Shown piece by piece: positions 22,888 to 32,199 of a stretch of DNA of 64,000 nt. The stretch is from Candidatus Roseilinea mizusawaensis (GTDB lineage: Bacteria; Chloroflexota; Anaerolineae; J036; Brachytrichaceae). Location: assembly GCA_016841965.1 (NCBI GenBank), contig JAEANN010000053.1, positions 1 to 64,000 on the forward strand, read 5' to 3'. Below the pieces are notes generated by a model. That model was not told the origin of the DNA. It did no database searches and worked only from the letters and a program-made list of their open reading frames with translations. Positions within the stretch are counted from its first letter, which is position 1. The number at the start of each line of letters is the position of its first letter. Both the position numbers and the translations under genes were made by a program.

Positions 22888-23058
22888 TCAACAACCCATC
22901 CACCGCGCGCCTTGCGGCGCGCGGTGGCAATCGTGCACAAGCAGCTCACTGCTGTCGCCGGCTTTGGTAAGTGGCCGGATCGCGTCGTTATACGCTTGCG
23001 CCGCCTGATACGTTGTGCTCACCATCGCTGCGGCGCTGAGTGTCAACAGCCGAGCCAA
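22888..23058 (-). other. Small uncertain ORF or gene remnant between two convergent operons
   Basis: A 56-codon frame starting TTG, with AAGG upstream, runs through the terminator hairpin and ends at TGA 22890-22888. Its middle looks protein-like (LLTLSAAAMVSTTYQAAQAY) but matches no family I recognise. It could be a remnant or chance. The rest of the gap 22867-23085 contains only the hairpin. Confidence 0.2.
22900..22927. terminator. Strong hairpin between convergent sugar operons
   Basis: CCACCGCGCGCC and GGCGCGCGGTGG are perfect 12-base complements around a TTGC loop, 33 bases after the binding-protein stop. No T tract follows, but the stem is very stable. It probably serves both strands. 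Confidence 0.65.
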
Positions 23059-23085
23059 TATGAACCTTGTTCAGACGTCGTGAGA

Positions 23086-23844
23086 TCACCCAAGCCAGCC
23101 GCGCGTCACAATGTTCTCGTAACTCTTACGCGCACTCTCCAGCTCACCTTTGGGACATTGATCCTGTTCGACGATGTACCAGTCCACGCCGAGCTTGTCG
23201 CCGGCCTGGAAGATGGCGTTGAAGTCAATGCACCCCTCGCCGATGATTTCGAATGTTCTCGGCTCAGATCGAGTCATATCCTTGATATGCACCAGCGGCG
23301 CCCGGCCGTCGAGGTGGACGAGATACCCCAACGGATCTACGCCGGCGAACTGCGCCCAATACACGTCTAGCTCTGCCTTGACCAACAACGGGTCAGCGGC
23401 GTCCAGCAGCACGTCGAAGGCGCGACGTCCATCGAGCATTGCAAACTCCATGTCATGGTTGTGGTGAAAGAAGGTGATGTCGTGCTTGATGCACATCATG
23501 GCGGCCTTCTCCATCGCCCGCGCGGCGCGCTGCCAGCTTGCCACATCCCTGCGGTAGTCCTCCGGCAGCCATGCAGTGCCGATATAGCGCGCGCCGAGCG
23601 CGGCGTAATCCTCAAGCGTCGCTTCAAAGCGGTTGTTCAGGTCCTTGACACCAACATGTCCACCGATGAACGTCAGGCCAAGGTCATCCAGAATGGTGCG
23701 CAATTCACGGACGGGTAAACCGCCCAAATAGCCGCCGGCTTCGACGCCGGTGTATCCAATTGCGGCAACGTGTTTGAGCGTGCCGACAAAATCGGCCTTT
23801 GCGGCATCGCGCACAGTGAATAGCTGCAATCCTATCTTGCGCAT
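23086..23844 (-). CDS. Sugar phosphate isomerase/epimerase (xylose isomerase-like TIM barrel)
   Basis: This 252 aa protein has the AP endonuclease family 2 / xylose isomerase-like barrel fold. Expected metal-binding acidic and histidine residues appear in GGHVG, FFHHNHDMEF, AELDVYWAQFAG and HIKDM. Enzymes of this family isomerise or epimerise free or phosphorylated sugars. It lies 12 bases after the ribulokinase in the same operon, so it probably acts in the same sugar pathway. The exact substrate cannot be read from the sequence. Confidence 0.9.
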   Translation of the reverse strand: MRKIGLQLFTVRDAAKADFVGTLKHVAAIGYTGVEAGGYLGGLPVRELRTILDDLGLTFIGGHVGVKDLNNRFEATLEDYAALGARYIGTAWLPEDYRRDVASWQRAARAMEKAAMMCIKHDITFFHHNHDMEFAMLDGRRAFDVLLDAADPLLVKAELDVYWAQFAGVDPLGYLVHLDGRAPLVHIKDMTRSEPRTFEIIGEGCIDFNAIFQAGDKLGVDWYIVEQDQCPKGELESARKSYENIVTRGWLG

Positions 23845-23856
23845 GATGAATCTTCC

Positions 23857-25530
23857 TTACGCTACTTGCAGTTTGAGCCGTTTCAGTCGTTTCATGGTGC
23901 TTTCTTCGTCCCGACCAAAGTAGTCGTGCAGACGCACATACTCAGCATACAAAATGTCGTAGATGGCCTTGTTCTCCAGGTTTGGGATGAACATCTCATC
24001 TTTGAGGTGCGCCATGCGCGCAGCGGCTTCCTGGATGGTGTCGTAGCCGCCGGCAGCAGCGCCGGCGGCCACAGCACCCCACATGGCGCTGCCCAACGCC
24101 GACGACTGGGCTGACGCCGACACTTTGATCGGCAGGCCGGTTACGTCGGCGTAGATCTGCATGAGCAACTTGTTCTTCTCGGGCAGGCCGCCGCAGGCGA
24201 TGATCTCGTTCACCTGCAGTCCGCCTCGCATGAAGGACTCAATAATAACGCGCCGGCCAAATGCTGTCGCCTCCAGCCAGGCCCGATACATCTCCGGCAC
24301 CGTGGTAGACAGTGTGATACCCACCATCACCGCGCTCAGATCAGCATCCACCAGAATGGAACGGTTGCCGTTCCACCAGTCCAAGGCTAGCAGGCCGGAT
24401 TCACCCGGCTTCAGGCGAGCGGCATAAGATTCGAGCACCTGATGCACACTGACTCCCTGCGCTTTGGCCTCATCAACATAGCGCGGCGTCACGCCATTTT
24501 CAACAAACCAGGCAAAGCCATCGCCCACGCACGACTGGCCGGCCTCGTAGCCCAGATAGCCAGGCACAATGCCGTCCTCGGTGTAACCGCACATTCCCTC
24601 GATCATCGCTTCCTTGTCAGAAAGCAGCATGTCGCACGTGCTGGTACCCATGATCGAGACCAGGCTGCCGGGACGGGTCACGGTGCAGGCCGGAACCGCC
24701 ACGTGCGCATCGACGTTGGCAACAGCAACGGGTGTGCCGGGCTTGAGGCCGGTGCGGCGCGCCATTTCCGGCGTCAACCCGCCGGCCCGCGAACCAATCG
24801 GCAAGATGACGCGGCTCATCTTTTCATCCACCACCCGCTCGAAGCGCGGATCGAGCGCCCTGAAGTAGGCATGGCTGGGAAAGCCGTCGCGTTTGGACCA
24901 GATGGCTTTATAGCCGGCGGTGCACGCGTTGCGCGTCTCGACGCCGGTCAGTTGCCACACCACCCAGTCGGCTGCTTCAATCAGCCGGTCGGCTGCTGCA
25001 TACACATCGGGCGCTTCATCCAGAATTTGCAAGGCCTTCGAGAAAAACCACTCCGACGATATCTTGCCGCCATACCGAGGCAGCCAGGATTCCCCCATCT
25101 CGCGGGCCACATCGTTGATCCGATCTGCTTCAGGCTGCGCCGCATGATGTTTCCACAGCTTCACCCAGGCATGTGGATTGGCGCGCCATTCAGGCAGCCG
25201 GCAAAGTGGCGTGCCGTCGCGCTTCGTCGGCAGCATAGTGCAGGCCGTAAAGTCGATCCCAAGGCCGATCACCTCATCAGCAGTCACGCCAGACTGCGCC
25301 AGCACAGCGGGGATCGTCTGCTCGAGTATGCGCAGATAGTCGTCCGGGTCTTGCAGTGCCCAGTCCACATCCAGCAGAACATTACTGTCAGGCAATCGCT
25401 CGTCAATCACGCCGTGCGAGTACTCGCTGACGGCGCTGGCAATTTCGGCGCCATCCGACACACGCACCAACACCGCGCGACCAGATAACGTGCCGAAGTC
25501 AATGCCAAGCACATAGCGACTTGAGGACAT
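23857..25530 (-). CDS. araB: Ribulokinase
   Basis: This 557 aa FGGY-family kinase phosphorylates L-ribulose to L-ribulose 5-phosphate. Features include the ASKHA phosphate loop [12 protein letters not shown] at the N-terminus, the substrate-specificity block [22 protein letters not shown]-like context in [12 protein letters not shown], and the second nucleotide site ACGGLPEKN. Length and motifs fit AraB rather than xylulokinase. The start 25530 ([11 protein letters not shown]) is supported by GGAG about nine bases upstream, although the frame extends 21 codons further. It leads an operon with a sugar isomerase. No araA or araD is in the window. Confidence 0.92.
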   Translation of the reverse strand: MSSSRYVLGIDFGTLSGRAVLVRVSDGAEIASAVSEYSHGVIDERLPDSNVLLDVDWALQDPDDYLRILEQTIPAVLAQSGVTADEVIGLGIDFTACTMLPTKRDGTPLCRLPEWRANPHAWVKLWKHHAAQPEADRINDVAREMGESWLPRYGGKISSEWFFSKALQILDEAPDVYAAADRLIEAADWVVWQLTGVETRNACTAGYKAIWSKRDGFPSHAYFRALDPRFERVVDEKMSRVILPIGSRAGGLTPEMARRTGLKPGTPVAVANVDAHVAVPACTVTRPGSLVSIMGTSTCDMLLSDKEAMIEGMCGYTEDGIVPGYLGYEAGQSCVGDGFAWFVENGVTPRYVDEAKAQGVSVHQVLESYAARLKPGESGLLALDWWNGNRSILVDADLSAVMVGITLSTTVPEMYRAWLEATAFGRRVIIESFMRGGLQVNEIIACGGLPEKNKLLMQIYADVTGLPIKVSASAQSSALGSAMWGAVAAGAAAGGYDTIQEAAARMAHLKDEMFIPNLENKAIYDILYAEYVRLHDYFGRDEESTMKRLKRLKLQVA

Positions 25531-25719
25531 AGTTGTTTCTCCCACAATGTGATATAGGCGCCCGCCAATTGCGCAAACGACGCAGCGGGTCATTGAGCAA
25601 CGGATTCCCGGTTATTGTAGTTGCTTAGGTTAAACCGTCGGCCAGATAGGCCGGCTATACGCGCGCTCCGCTCGATTCGCCAACTGCAATGATAAAATGC
25701 GCCCAAGGAGTAGACGCAT

Positions 25720-26376
25720 ATGAAAGCCGAAGTGGTTGAGCTGCCACTGTTTCCGTTGAACGTGGTCCTGTTTCCAGGGCAGACGTTGCCCCTGCACATC
25801 TTCGAGCCGCGCTATCGGGCAATGATCCAGCGCTGTATCGAGCAAGATACACCTTTTGGCGTTTTGCTTGCGCAGGATGGCGATGAAGGGCCACACACAA
25901 TCGGGACGGCAGCCAAGATCACCCAGGTAGAGCGGTTGGCAGACGGGCGGATGAACATCCTGACCGTGGGCACCGAGCGATTTGAATTGCGCAATGTCCG
26001 CTTGAGTGACGAGCAGTACCTGATTGGGGACGTGGTAGCCTACCCATTCAAAAACAATGAGGAGCCGCCTAAACAGCTTCAATCCAAAGTCGCCGCGCTG
26101 CTGCATCGATACCTGAAACTGTTGGCAGACCTCAGCGGGGTCGAATTCAAGGTGCGCCAGCTTCCGGAAGATGCCACAGCCCTAGCAGTATTTGCGGCCA
26201 TCGCCATGCAGTTGCCGCTCGAAGACAAGCAGGAACTGCTATCCACCGAGCGCGTCATCGACATGCTCAGCCTGGAGGCCAACATCCTCGAAGATGAAGT
26301 GTTTACGCTGACAATCATGTCGGCTGCTGCCCCCCCGCCGGAGACTGACTCAAATTTCGTCTTCTCCGCTAATTAG
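25720..26376 (+). CDS. LON peptidase substrate-binding domain protein
   Basis: This 218 aa protein consists of the N-terminal LonN/PUA-like domain of Lon protease without the ATPase or peptidase. The signature VELPLFPLNVVLFPGQTLPL is followed by HIFEPRYRAMI and by GRMNILTVGTERF. The C-terminal half is helical (residues 110-200). Stand-alone LonN proteins are widespread, and a role in protein quality control is assumed, not proven. AAGGAG nine bases before the ATG supports the start. Confidence 0.92.
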   Translation: MKAEVVELPLFPLNVVLFPGQTLPLHIFEPRYRAMIQRCIEQDTPFGVLLAQDGDEGPHTIGTAAKITQVERLADGRMNILTVGTERFELRNVRLSDEQYLIGDVVAYPFKNNEEPPKQLQSKVAALLHRYLKLLADLSGVEFKVRQLPEDATALAVFAAIAMQLPLEDKQELLSTERVIDMLSLEANILEDEVFTLTIMSAAAPPPETDSNFVFSAN

Positions 26377-26492
26377 CACAGGTAGCGCAAGCGCATCTTC
26401 TGCGCCGGCTCAAAGCTGCTCGCAAACGAAGCGGCCTTGTCGCGCGCGCGTCACTCAGCTCAATCACTCATGCCGAAGGCTCAAGCAAGATC

Positions 26493-27497
26493 ATGAAAAT
26501 CGTCCTGGATGCGATGGGCGGCGACGTCGGTCCCGCCGTCAACGTCGAGGCGGCAGTCAATGCCGCGCGAAAATATGGCCACGAGATTGTCCTTGTTGGC
26601 AAACAAGAGCAGATCCGCCCGCTGCTGGTGCAGCATCAAACTGCAGGGCTGACCCTGCCGATCGTCCACGCCAGCGAAGTCATTGAGATGGACGAGCACC
26701 CGGCGCTGGCCGTTAAAGCAAAGAAAGACAGCTCGATGGCGGTCGGCATGGAGCTGGTCAAACGCGGCGACGCCGACGCTTTTGTGACAATGGGGAACAC
26801 CGGGGGCGCGTTCGCGACCGCGCTGTTCAAGTTAGGTCGCATTCGCGGAATTCAGCGCGCGGCATTATCAACAGCCTACCCAACCATCAAAGGCTGGAGT
26901 CTGATTCTCGACATCGGAGCTAATGCGGATTGCAAGCCAGAGTATCTCGCGCAGTTTGCGCTAATGGGCAGCATCTACGCGGAGCGGGTGCTCAACATGC
27001 GCAAACCCAGAGTGGCGCTGGTGTCGAACGGTGAAGAAGAGACCAAAGGCAGCCAACTGGTGCAGGAAGCGCACCAACTGCTCAAGAAAGCGCCGATCAA
27101 CTTTATCGGCAACGCCGAAGGCAAGGACATTCCGGCCGGCATGGCCGATGTATATGTCACCGATGGATTCACCGGGAACGTAATCATCAAACTCTCTGAA
27201 GGTCTAGGGGGCATGATCAAGCAGATGTTGCGCGAGGAGATCATGCGAACAACGCCTGGCAAGCTGGGCGGCCTGCTGATTAAAGACGCCGTGAAACGGA
27301 TGAGCAAACGCACGGACTACGAAGAGATCGGCGGCGCCCCGCTGCTGGGCGTCGATGGCGCGGTCATCATCGGCCATGGGCGCAGCAACGCGCGCGCCAT
27401 CCAGAATGCCATCCGTGTCGCAGCGCAAACCGTGGAGAAAGGCGTTGTGGACGCCATCGAGCGTGGATTGGAGGCATTGCCGCAAATCGGCAGATAG
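26493..27497 (+). CDS. plsX: Phosphate acyltransferase PlsX
   Basis: This 334 aa enzyme converts acyl-ACP to acyl phosphate, the first step of PlsX/PlsY phospholipid synthesis. The N-terminal signature KIVLDAMGGDVGP is diagnostic. GNTGGAFA, GANADCKPEYL and DGFTGNVIIKLSEG follow in family order. It begins a three-gene operon with fabF and a NERD-domain membrane protein. The usual upstream partner rpmF is absent; the 116 bases before the gene hold no recognisable ORF. The SD is weak. Confidence 0.97.
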   Translation: MKIVLDAMGGDVGPAVNVEAAVNAARKYGHEIVLVGKQEQIRPLLVQHQTAGLTLPIVHASEVIEMDEHPALAVKAKKDSSMAVGMELVKRGDADAFVTMGNTGGAFATALFKLGRIRGIQRAALSTAYPTIKGWSLILDIGANADCKPEYLAQFALMGSIYAERVLNMRKPRVALVSNGEEETKGSQLVQEAHQLLKKAPINFIGNAEGKDIPAGMADVYVTDGFTGNVIIKLSEGLGGMIKQMLREEIMRTTPGKLGGLLIKDAVKRMSKRTDYEEIGGAPLLGVDGAVIIGHGRSNARAIQNAIRVAAQTVEKGVVDAIERGLEALPQIGR

Positions 27498-27511
27498 CGG
27501 CCGGCTTATCT

Positions 27512-28882
27512 ATGGCAAGAGCAAAGCGATTCTCACGCTTGAAGCGCGGTTTCCGGCGCTTTGCGACCGTCGCCGGCGAAAGCGTGCGCCGGGCGCGCGA
27601 CTACACACTGCGCCGGCGACGCCCCGTCGAGCCGGCTGAAGAACGACGCGCCGTCATCACCGGGATTGGGGCAATCACCTGTCTTGGACTTGACACTCAG
27701 ACCACTTGGGACGGCCTAATTAACGGGCGCAGCGGCATCGCGCCTATCACACAATTCGACGCCAGCCACTTACCGGTGCGCATTGCCGGCGAAGTCAAGA
27801 ATTTCGACGCGCTCAAATACATTGAGCCAAAAGAGGCGCGGCGCATGTCGCGCTGTTCGCATTTTGCCATCGCCGCGGCGCAGGAGGCGCTGAGCGACGC
27901 GGGTATAGAGATCGGGCGCGATGTCAAGGCAGAGCGGGCCGGCGTGGTCATTGGCACAGCTATGGGCGGGTTCGAGATGGTGGACAATGGCTTGCAAGAG
28001 TATCGCAAACTGGGCCTGCGACGCGCCAATCCATTTGCGCTGCCGGCCTCGCTCGCCAATGCACCCGGCCATCACGTCAGCACCTTTTTCGGAGCCAAGG
28101 GACATCTGGCTACGCCGGTGGCCGCCTGCGCTTCGGGCACACAGGCTATCGGCGATGCAGCCGATCTGATCCGGCGCGGGCGCATGGATGTCGCTTTCGC
28201 CGGCGGCGTCGAAGCCACCGTAATCGAGCCGGCGATTGTCGCCTTTACGCTGATGCGCGTGCTCTCCACGCACAGCAACGACGCACCCGAGAAAGCCGCC
28301 AAGCCTTTTGACGCCAACCGCGACGGCTTCGTCTACAGCGAAGGATGTGTCGTGATGATGGTCGAGTCACTCGACCATGCACTTGCGCGCGGCGCGAAAA
28401 TCTACGCCGAGGTGCTGGGCATGGGCGTATCGTCAGACGCCCACCATATCGCCATCCCAGACCCAAAGGCCGGCGGGGCGATTCGCGCCATGCAGTGGGC
28501 GCTGGAAGACGCCGGCATTGATCCGCGCGAGGTTGATCACATTAACGCCCATGGATCGGGCACGCAAGCCAATGACCCCCTGGAAACCATGGCTATCAAG
28601 CAAGTATTTGGCGAGCGCGCCTACGATATACCGGTCAACAGCATCAAGTCGATGGTCGGACATGCCATGGGAGGGGCCGGCGCCATCGAAGCACTGGCGA
28701 CCATTCTCACCATCCGCGATGGCATCATACCGCCCACCATCAACCTGTCTATGCCAGACCCAGAATGCGATCTCGACTACGTGCCCAACGTCGCCCGCCA
28801 CAAAGAAGTCAATATCGCTATGTCCAACTCATTCGGCCTGGGTGGACAGAATGCCTGCATCATCTTCGGGAGATACGCATGA
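27512..28882 (+). CDS. fabF: 3-oxoacyl-ACP synthase II (FabF) with basic N-terminal extension
   Basis: This condensing enzyme elongates acyl-ACP with malonyl-ACP in type II fatty acid synthesis. The catalytic Cys is in VAACASGTQ, and the two His residues are in NAHGSGTQAND and GHAMGGAGAIEAL. The 456 aa length exceeds the usual ~412 because about 45 residues precede the canonical start RRAVITGIG. This extension is very basic (RFSRLKRGFRR, RRRRPVEPAEERR) and no SD supports its ATG. It may be real or reflect a mis-assigned start. The gene follows plsX by 14 bases and overlaps the next start by four. Confidence 0.95.
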   Translation: MARAKRFSRLKRGFRRFATVAGESVRRARDYTLRRRRPVEPAEERRAVITGIGAITCLGLDTQTTWDGLINGRSGIAPITQFDASHLPVRIAGEVKNFDALKYIEPKEARRMSRCSHFAIAAAQEALSDAGIEIGRDVKAERAGVVIGTAMGGFEMVDNGLQEYRKLGLRRANPFALPASLANAPGHHVSTFFGAKGHLATPVAACASGTQAIGDAADLIRRGRMDVAFAGGVEATVIEPAIVAFTLMRVLSTHSNDAPEKAAKPFDANRDGFVYSEGCVVMMVESLDHALARGAKIYAEVLGMGVSSDAHHIAIPDPKAGGAIRAMQWALEDAGIDPREVDHINAHGSGTQANDPLETMAIKQVFGERAYDIPVNSIKSMVGHAMGGAGAIEALATILTIRDGIIPPTINLSMPDPECDLDYVPNVARHKEVNIAMSNSFGLGGQNACIIFGRYA

Positions 28883-29631
28883 AGATCGTCGTCGATGAAA
28901 AGAAAGTAAAGCGCCAGGCCATGATCGGGCGCGTGGCACTGGTTGGCTCCCTCGCTGTGCTGATGGGCGGCCTGGCTCTGACGCTGTTCGGCCAACAACT
29001 GGGCCTGTTCAACCCAGAAAACATCGGGCTTTTCTATTTGCTGTACACAGTGATCCTGGTCGTGGGCTTTGGTGTGTCACGCATCGGGATGTACTATGGC
29101 AATCGCTACCTGTCCCCAAGCCGGCCCTCACAAATCTTGCGCGAAAGCTTGAAGGGGCTGGAGCGCAAATACGCTTTGATGCTTTTCTCATTGCCGGCTG
29201 ACTATGTGCTGGTCGAGCCGGGGGGCGTGACCGTATTCATCGTGAAAACTCAGTCAGGACGGGTGACCTACAAAGACGGCAAATGGAAGCGCAAGGAGAA
29301 TATCTTCAGCCTGTGGTTCGGGCGCGAAGAACCCCTGGGAGACCCAGCCTTCGAGGCGACCGAGGCGCAGCGGGCAATTGCCAAAATCCTGGCCGAAAAA
29401 ATCCCCAACCTTAAAATCCCCTTGCGAGCCGTCATTGTTTTCACCCATCCAAAAGTTGTGCTGGACGTGGAACCAGGGCCGACAGCAGTTGTGCGCGCGT
29501 CTGAGTTGAAGGATTTCCTGCGCGGCGCTGGCAAGTGGAAAGAACTGCCCAACTCAATCCAGCGCCAGATGCGCGCGGCGCTGGGCGCGCCCGAACTCGC
29601 GCCCGCCGAGAAACCAGAAGGCAGCAAGTGA
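28879..29631 (+). CDS. NERD-like domain membrane protein
   Basis: This 250 aa protein has two membrane segments (about residues 18-40 and 50-70) followed by a soluble domain. That part (SLPADYVLVEPGGVTVFIVK to RAVIVFTHPKVVLDV) resembles the NERD nuclease-related fold found in many Chloroflexota membrane proteins. The start ATG overlaps the fabF stop (ATGA), indicating translational coupling. Its place with plsX and fabF hints at an envelope or lipid-linked role, but no function is established. Confidence 0.7.
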   Translation: MKIVVDEKKVKRQAMIGRVALVGSLAVLMGGLALTLFGQQLGLFNPENIGLFYLLYTVILVVGFGVSRIGMYYGNRYLSPSRPSQILRESLKGLERKYALMLFSLPADYVLVEPGGVTVFIVKTQSGRVTYKDGKWKRKENIFSLWFGREEPLGDPAFEATEAQRAIAKILAEKIPNLKIPLRAVIVFTHPKVVLDVEPGPTAVVRASELKDFLRGAGKWKELPNSIQRQMRAALGAPELAPAEKPEGSK

Positions 29632-29654
29632 CAGATCAGTAGTGGGTAGTCATC

Positions 29655-29682
29655 AGATGACAGAGGACAGACGACAGATTTC
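29655..29682. repeat. Heptad array, family B (AGAYGAC)
   Basis: Consecutive 7-bp words AGATGAC, AGAGGAC, AGACGAC and AGATTTC lie in the 161-bp gap before the sulfatase gene. The words are the reverse complement of those at 36402-36457. Confidence 0.7.
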
Positions 29683-29792
29683 CACTGCGTCCGATCACTG
29701 GCTTCGTCCCATGACTTCGGGGAATTTTGTTTGATCCGGCCTTAACGATATCGTGCTATGTTTGCCAAAATACACTGCACGGAGACGCCTGA

Positions 29793-31334
29793 GTGAGACG
29801 CCGCCCCGACATCCTGCTACTCGTGCTCGACACGCTGCGCGCCGACCGGCTTCAAAGCTACGGTTCGTCGACCGCCATCACACCGGCAGTCGACGCGCTG
29901 GCCGAAGCGTCTACGCTTTTCCGTTTCGCCATCGCGCCGGCCCAATGGTCCATCCCCTCACATGCTTCGCTATTCACCGGCGTGTATCCGTCCATCCACG
30001 ACACGACGCAATCTCACTCGATCTTGCCGGAGGGCTTGCCCACTCTGGCCGAGCGACTACGCGACGCCGGCTATCACACCGCCGCTTTCTGCAACAACCC
30101 GCTGGTCGGCGTTATCAACAATGGCCTGCGGCGCGGGTTCAACAGCTTTCTGAATTACGCCGGCCTGTGGACCTCGCGGCCTAATCAAGCCGGCGCCCGG
30201 CCCGGCGTCTACGACCGCATTCGCCAGCACTTCAAAGGCTGGCTCACCGATCTGATCACGCGCACCCAAGACGCTTTTGCGCGCAACGACACACTGCTCG
30301 AACTTTCCCTAACGCCCCTATTTGTGCCTATGTGGCAGACGGCGCTCAGCTTCAAAGGCAACAGCCGCAAGTCGCTCGAGGACGCTGCCCGTCTGTTCAT
30401 TCACCGCAACGGCGTTGCGCCAGACCAGCCGATCTTCGCCTTCATCAATCTGATGGGCATCCACATGCCCTATCGCGCGCCCCGGCCCTACGTAGAACGG
30501 TTTGCGCCGCAAGTGCTGCGCGACCCGGCCGCGCGCCGCTATCTGCGCCAGTTCAACACCGACGCCTTCGGCTGGCTGGCCCCGCTGGCCGATCCTGTTA
30601 CCGGCGAGCACAAAGCCATCCTGGATGGCATGTACAACGCTGAAGCTGCATATCAAGATCATCTGGTTGGGCAATTCCTGAATCAGCTTCGGCAAGCCGG
30701 TTGGCTGGACCAATCACTCGTGATGGCGCTGTCTGACCACGGCGATCATCTGGGCGAGCATCAACTGATAGGGCATTCCGTCTCGCTTTACAACGAGCTG
30801 GTGCGCGTGCCGCTGATGATCCGCGACGGTAGCCGAACGTTCCCGCGCGGCGCGACAGTGGATCACTTCGTATCCACACGGCGTGTCTTTCACACTGCGC
30901 TGGCGGCAGCCAACGCAGCCACAGACGCCGAACGCGGACTGAGCCTGGCTGCAGATGTGCACGGCCGGCCAGAGCATGGAATCGCCTTCTCGGAATCGAT
31001 CCCAGCGCTTAACTTCTTGAAAATGATGAACAAGCGCCGGCCAGAATTGGTGCGCTCTCGTGCGCTCGACCAGTATCGCATCGCAGTGTGCAGCGACGGC
31101 CACAAGCTGATCCAGATCGGCGCCGACCGCTTCGAGCTGTACGACTTGATCAATGACCCGGCAGAACAGCGCGACCTGAGCCAGTCGCAAGCCGATCGCC
31201 TGGCAAGCTTGCGTGGTCTGATTGCCGACTTCACCCAACATGCCGGCCAAGCCGGCCAGACTGCCAATATTTTCCTGGATGAACCAGACCCGGCTGTGGC
31301 GCAGCGCCTGCGCAGCCTGGGCTACCTCGATTGA
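29793..31334 (+). CDS. Sulfatase/alkaline phosphatase superfamily enzyme
   Basis: This 513 aa hydrolase opens with LLLVLDTLRADRL, where D13 and D18 belong to the metal site. The nucleophile region reads WSIPSHASLFTG, placing S53 where sulfatases have the Cys or Ser that becomes formylglycine, but the essential Arg of C/S-x-P-x-R is replaced by H57. SDHGDHLGEH supplies later metal ligands. It may therefore be a phospho- or phosphonate hydrolase, or transfer a head group, rather than a classic sulfatase. The start is GTG 29793 with GGAG upstream. It is followed after 10 bases by lgt. Confidence 0.85.
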   Translation: MRRRPDILLLVLDTLRADRLQSYGSSTAITPAVDALAEASTLFRFAIAPAQWSIPSHASLFTGVYPSIHDTTQSHSILPEGLPTLAERLRDAGYHTAAFCNNPLVGVINNGLRRGFNSFLNYAGLWTSRPNQAGARPGVYDRIRQHFKGWLTDLITRTQDAFARNDTLLELSLTPLFVPMWQTALSFKGNSRKSLEDAARLFIHRNGVAPDQPIFAFINLMGIHMPYRAPRPYVERFAPQVLRDPAARRYLRQFNTDAFGWLAPLADPVTGEHKAILDGMYNAEAAYQDHLVGQFLNQLRQAGWLDQSLVMALSDHGDHLGEHQLIGHSVSLYNELVRVPLMIRDGSRTFPRGATVDHFVSTRRVFHTALAAANAATDAERGLSLAADVHGRPEHGIAFSESIPALNFLKMMNKRRPELVRSRALDQYRIAVCSDGHKLIQIGADRFELYDLINDPAEQRDLSQSQADRLASLRGLIADFTQHAGQAGQTANIFLDEPDPAVAQRLRSLGYLD

Positions 31335-31344
31335 TCCATCTCCT

Positions 31345-32199
31345 ATGTATCCCCCATTTGACCCTGTGCTGGTGCAAATTGGCCCACTGGCCGTGCGCTG
31401 GTATGGCCTGCTCATCATTGGCGCTGTTCTGCTGGGCGCCTGGATTGCCGGCAAATATGTCGCGCGCAAAGGTGAAGATCCCAACACCGTATGGGATGGC
31501 CTGCTATGGGTGCTCATCCCGGCGCTGATCGGCGCGCGCCTGTACTATGTGTTTATTCAGTCTCCACGTGGGCCGGATGGCTTCGATCGCTACGTGTCGA
31601 ACCCGCTAGAGATTGTCAACATCGGCGCGGGCGGATTGCATATCTTCGGCGCGTTCATCTTTGGCGCAGTGGCTGTGTACATCTATGCGCGCCGGCGCAA
31701 GTTGCCCATCCTCATTTACTTCGATGGCGCGGCGCTGGCCTTGCCGCTGAGCCAGGCTATTGCGCGCTGGGCCAACTTTATCAACCAGGAGTTGTACGGC
31801 CCACCCACCACACTGCCCTGGGGATTGCGCATCGATCCTGAGCATCGCATCGCGCCTTACAACGACTTATCTGTTTACCCGGAAAGCGTGCGCTTTCATC
31901 CGTTGTTCCTGTACGAATCGATCTGGAACTTCATCGGCTTCGGCGTGCTGTGGTTTGTCTCGCGCAGGTTCGCCGGCCGGCTGCGCGATGGGGATATGCT
32001 GCTGTTGTATATGATCTGGTATCCGACAGGCCGATTCTTCATCGAGTTTGTGCGCACCGACTCGTGGTTCTTTCCGGGCACGCCGTTCAATGTCGTGCAT
32101 GTGCTGTCAGGCGCGCTGGTCATTGCGGCAGTAGTCATTCTGGCGCTGCGGCATCGCACACCATCGAACTTCAAAGTTGTTCAGCCGCCTGCGCCATGA
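31345..32199 (+). CDS. lgt: Prolipoprotein diacylglyceryl transferase
   Basis: This 284 aa membrane enzyme attaches diacylglycerol to the lipobox cysteine of prelipoproteins. Family motifs are present: VRWYGLLII in the first helix, RWANFINQELYG (the Lgt signature region), HPLFLYES and GRFFIEFVRTD. About seven membrane helices are predicted. The ATG at 31345 fits the family start; the open frame extends upstream into the sulfatase gene. No SD is evident, so coupling to the upstream gene is likely. It would serve the lipoproteins seen in this window. Confidence 0.96.
   Translation: MYPPFDPVLVQIGPLAVRWYGLLIIGAVLLGAWIAGKYVARKGEDPNTVWDGLLWVLIPALIGARLYYVFIQSPRGPDGFDRYVSNPLEIVNIGAGGLHIFGAFIFGAVAVYIYARRRKLPILIYFDGAALALPLSQAIARWANFINQELYGPPTTLPWGLRIDPEHRIAPYNDLSVYPESVRFHPLFLYESIWNFIGFGVLWFVSRRFAGRLRDGDMLLLYMIWYPTGRFFIEFVRTDSWFFPGTPFNVVHVLSGALVIAAVVILALRHRTPSNFKVVQPPAP

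Noticed and set aside
26377-26492. rpmF (ribosomal protein L32) usually before plsX
   Set aside because: The gap is too short and contains no cysteine-rich L32-like frame.
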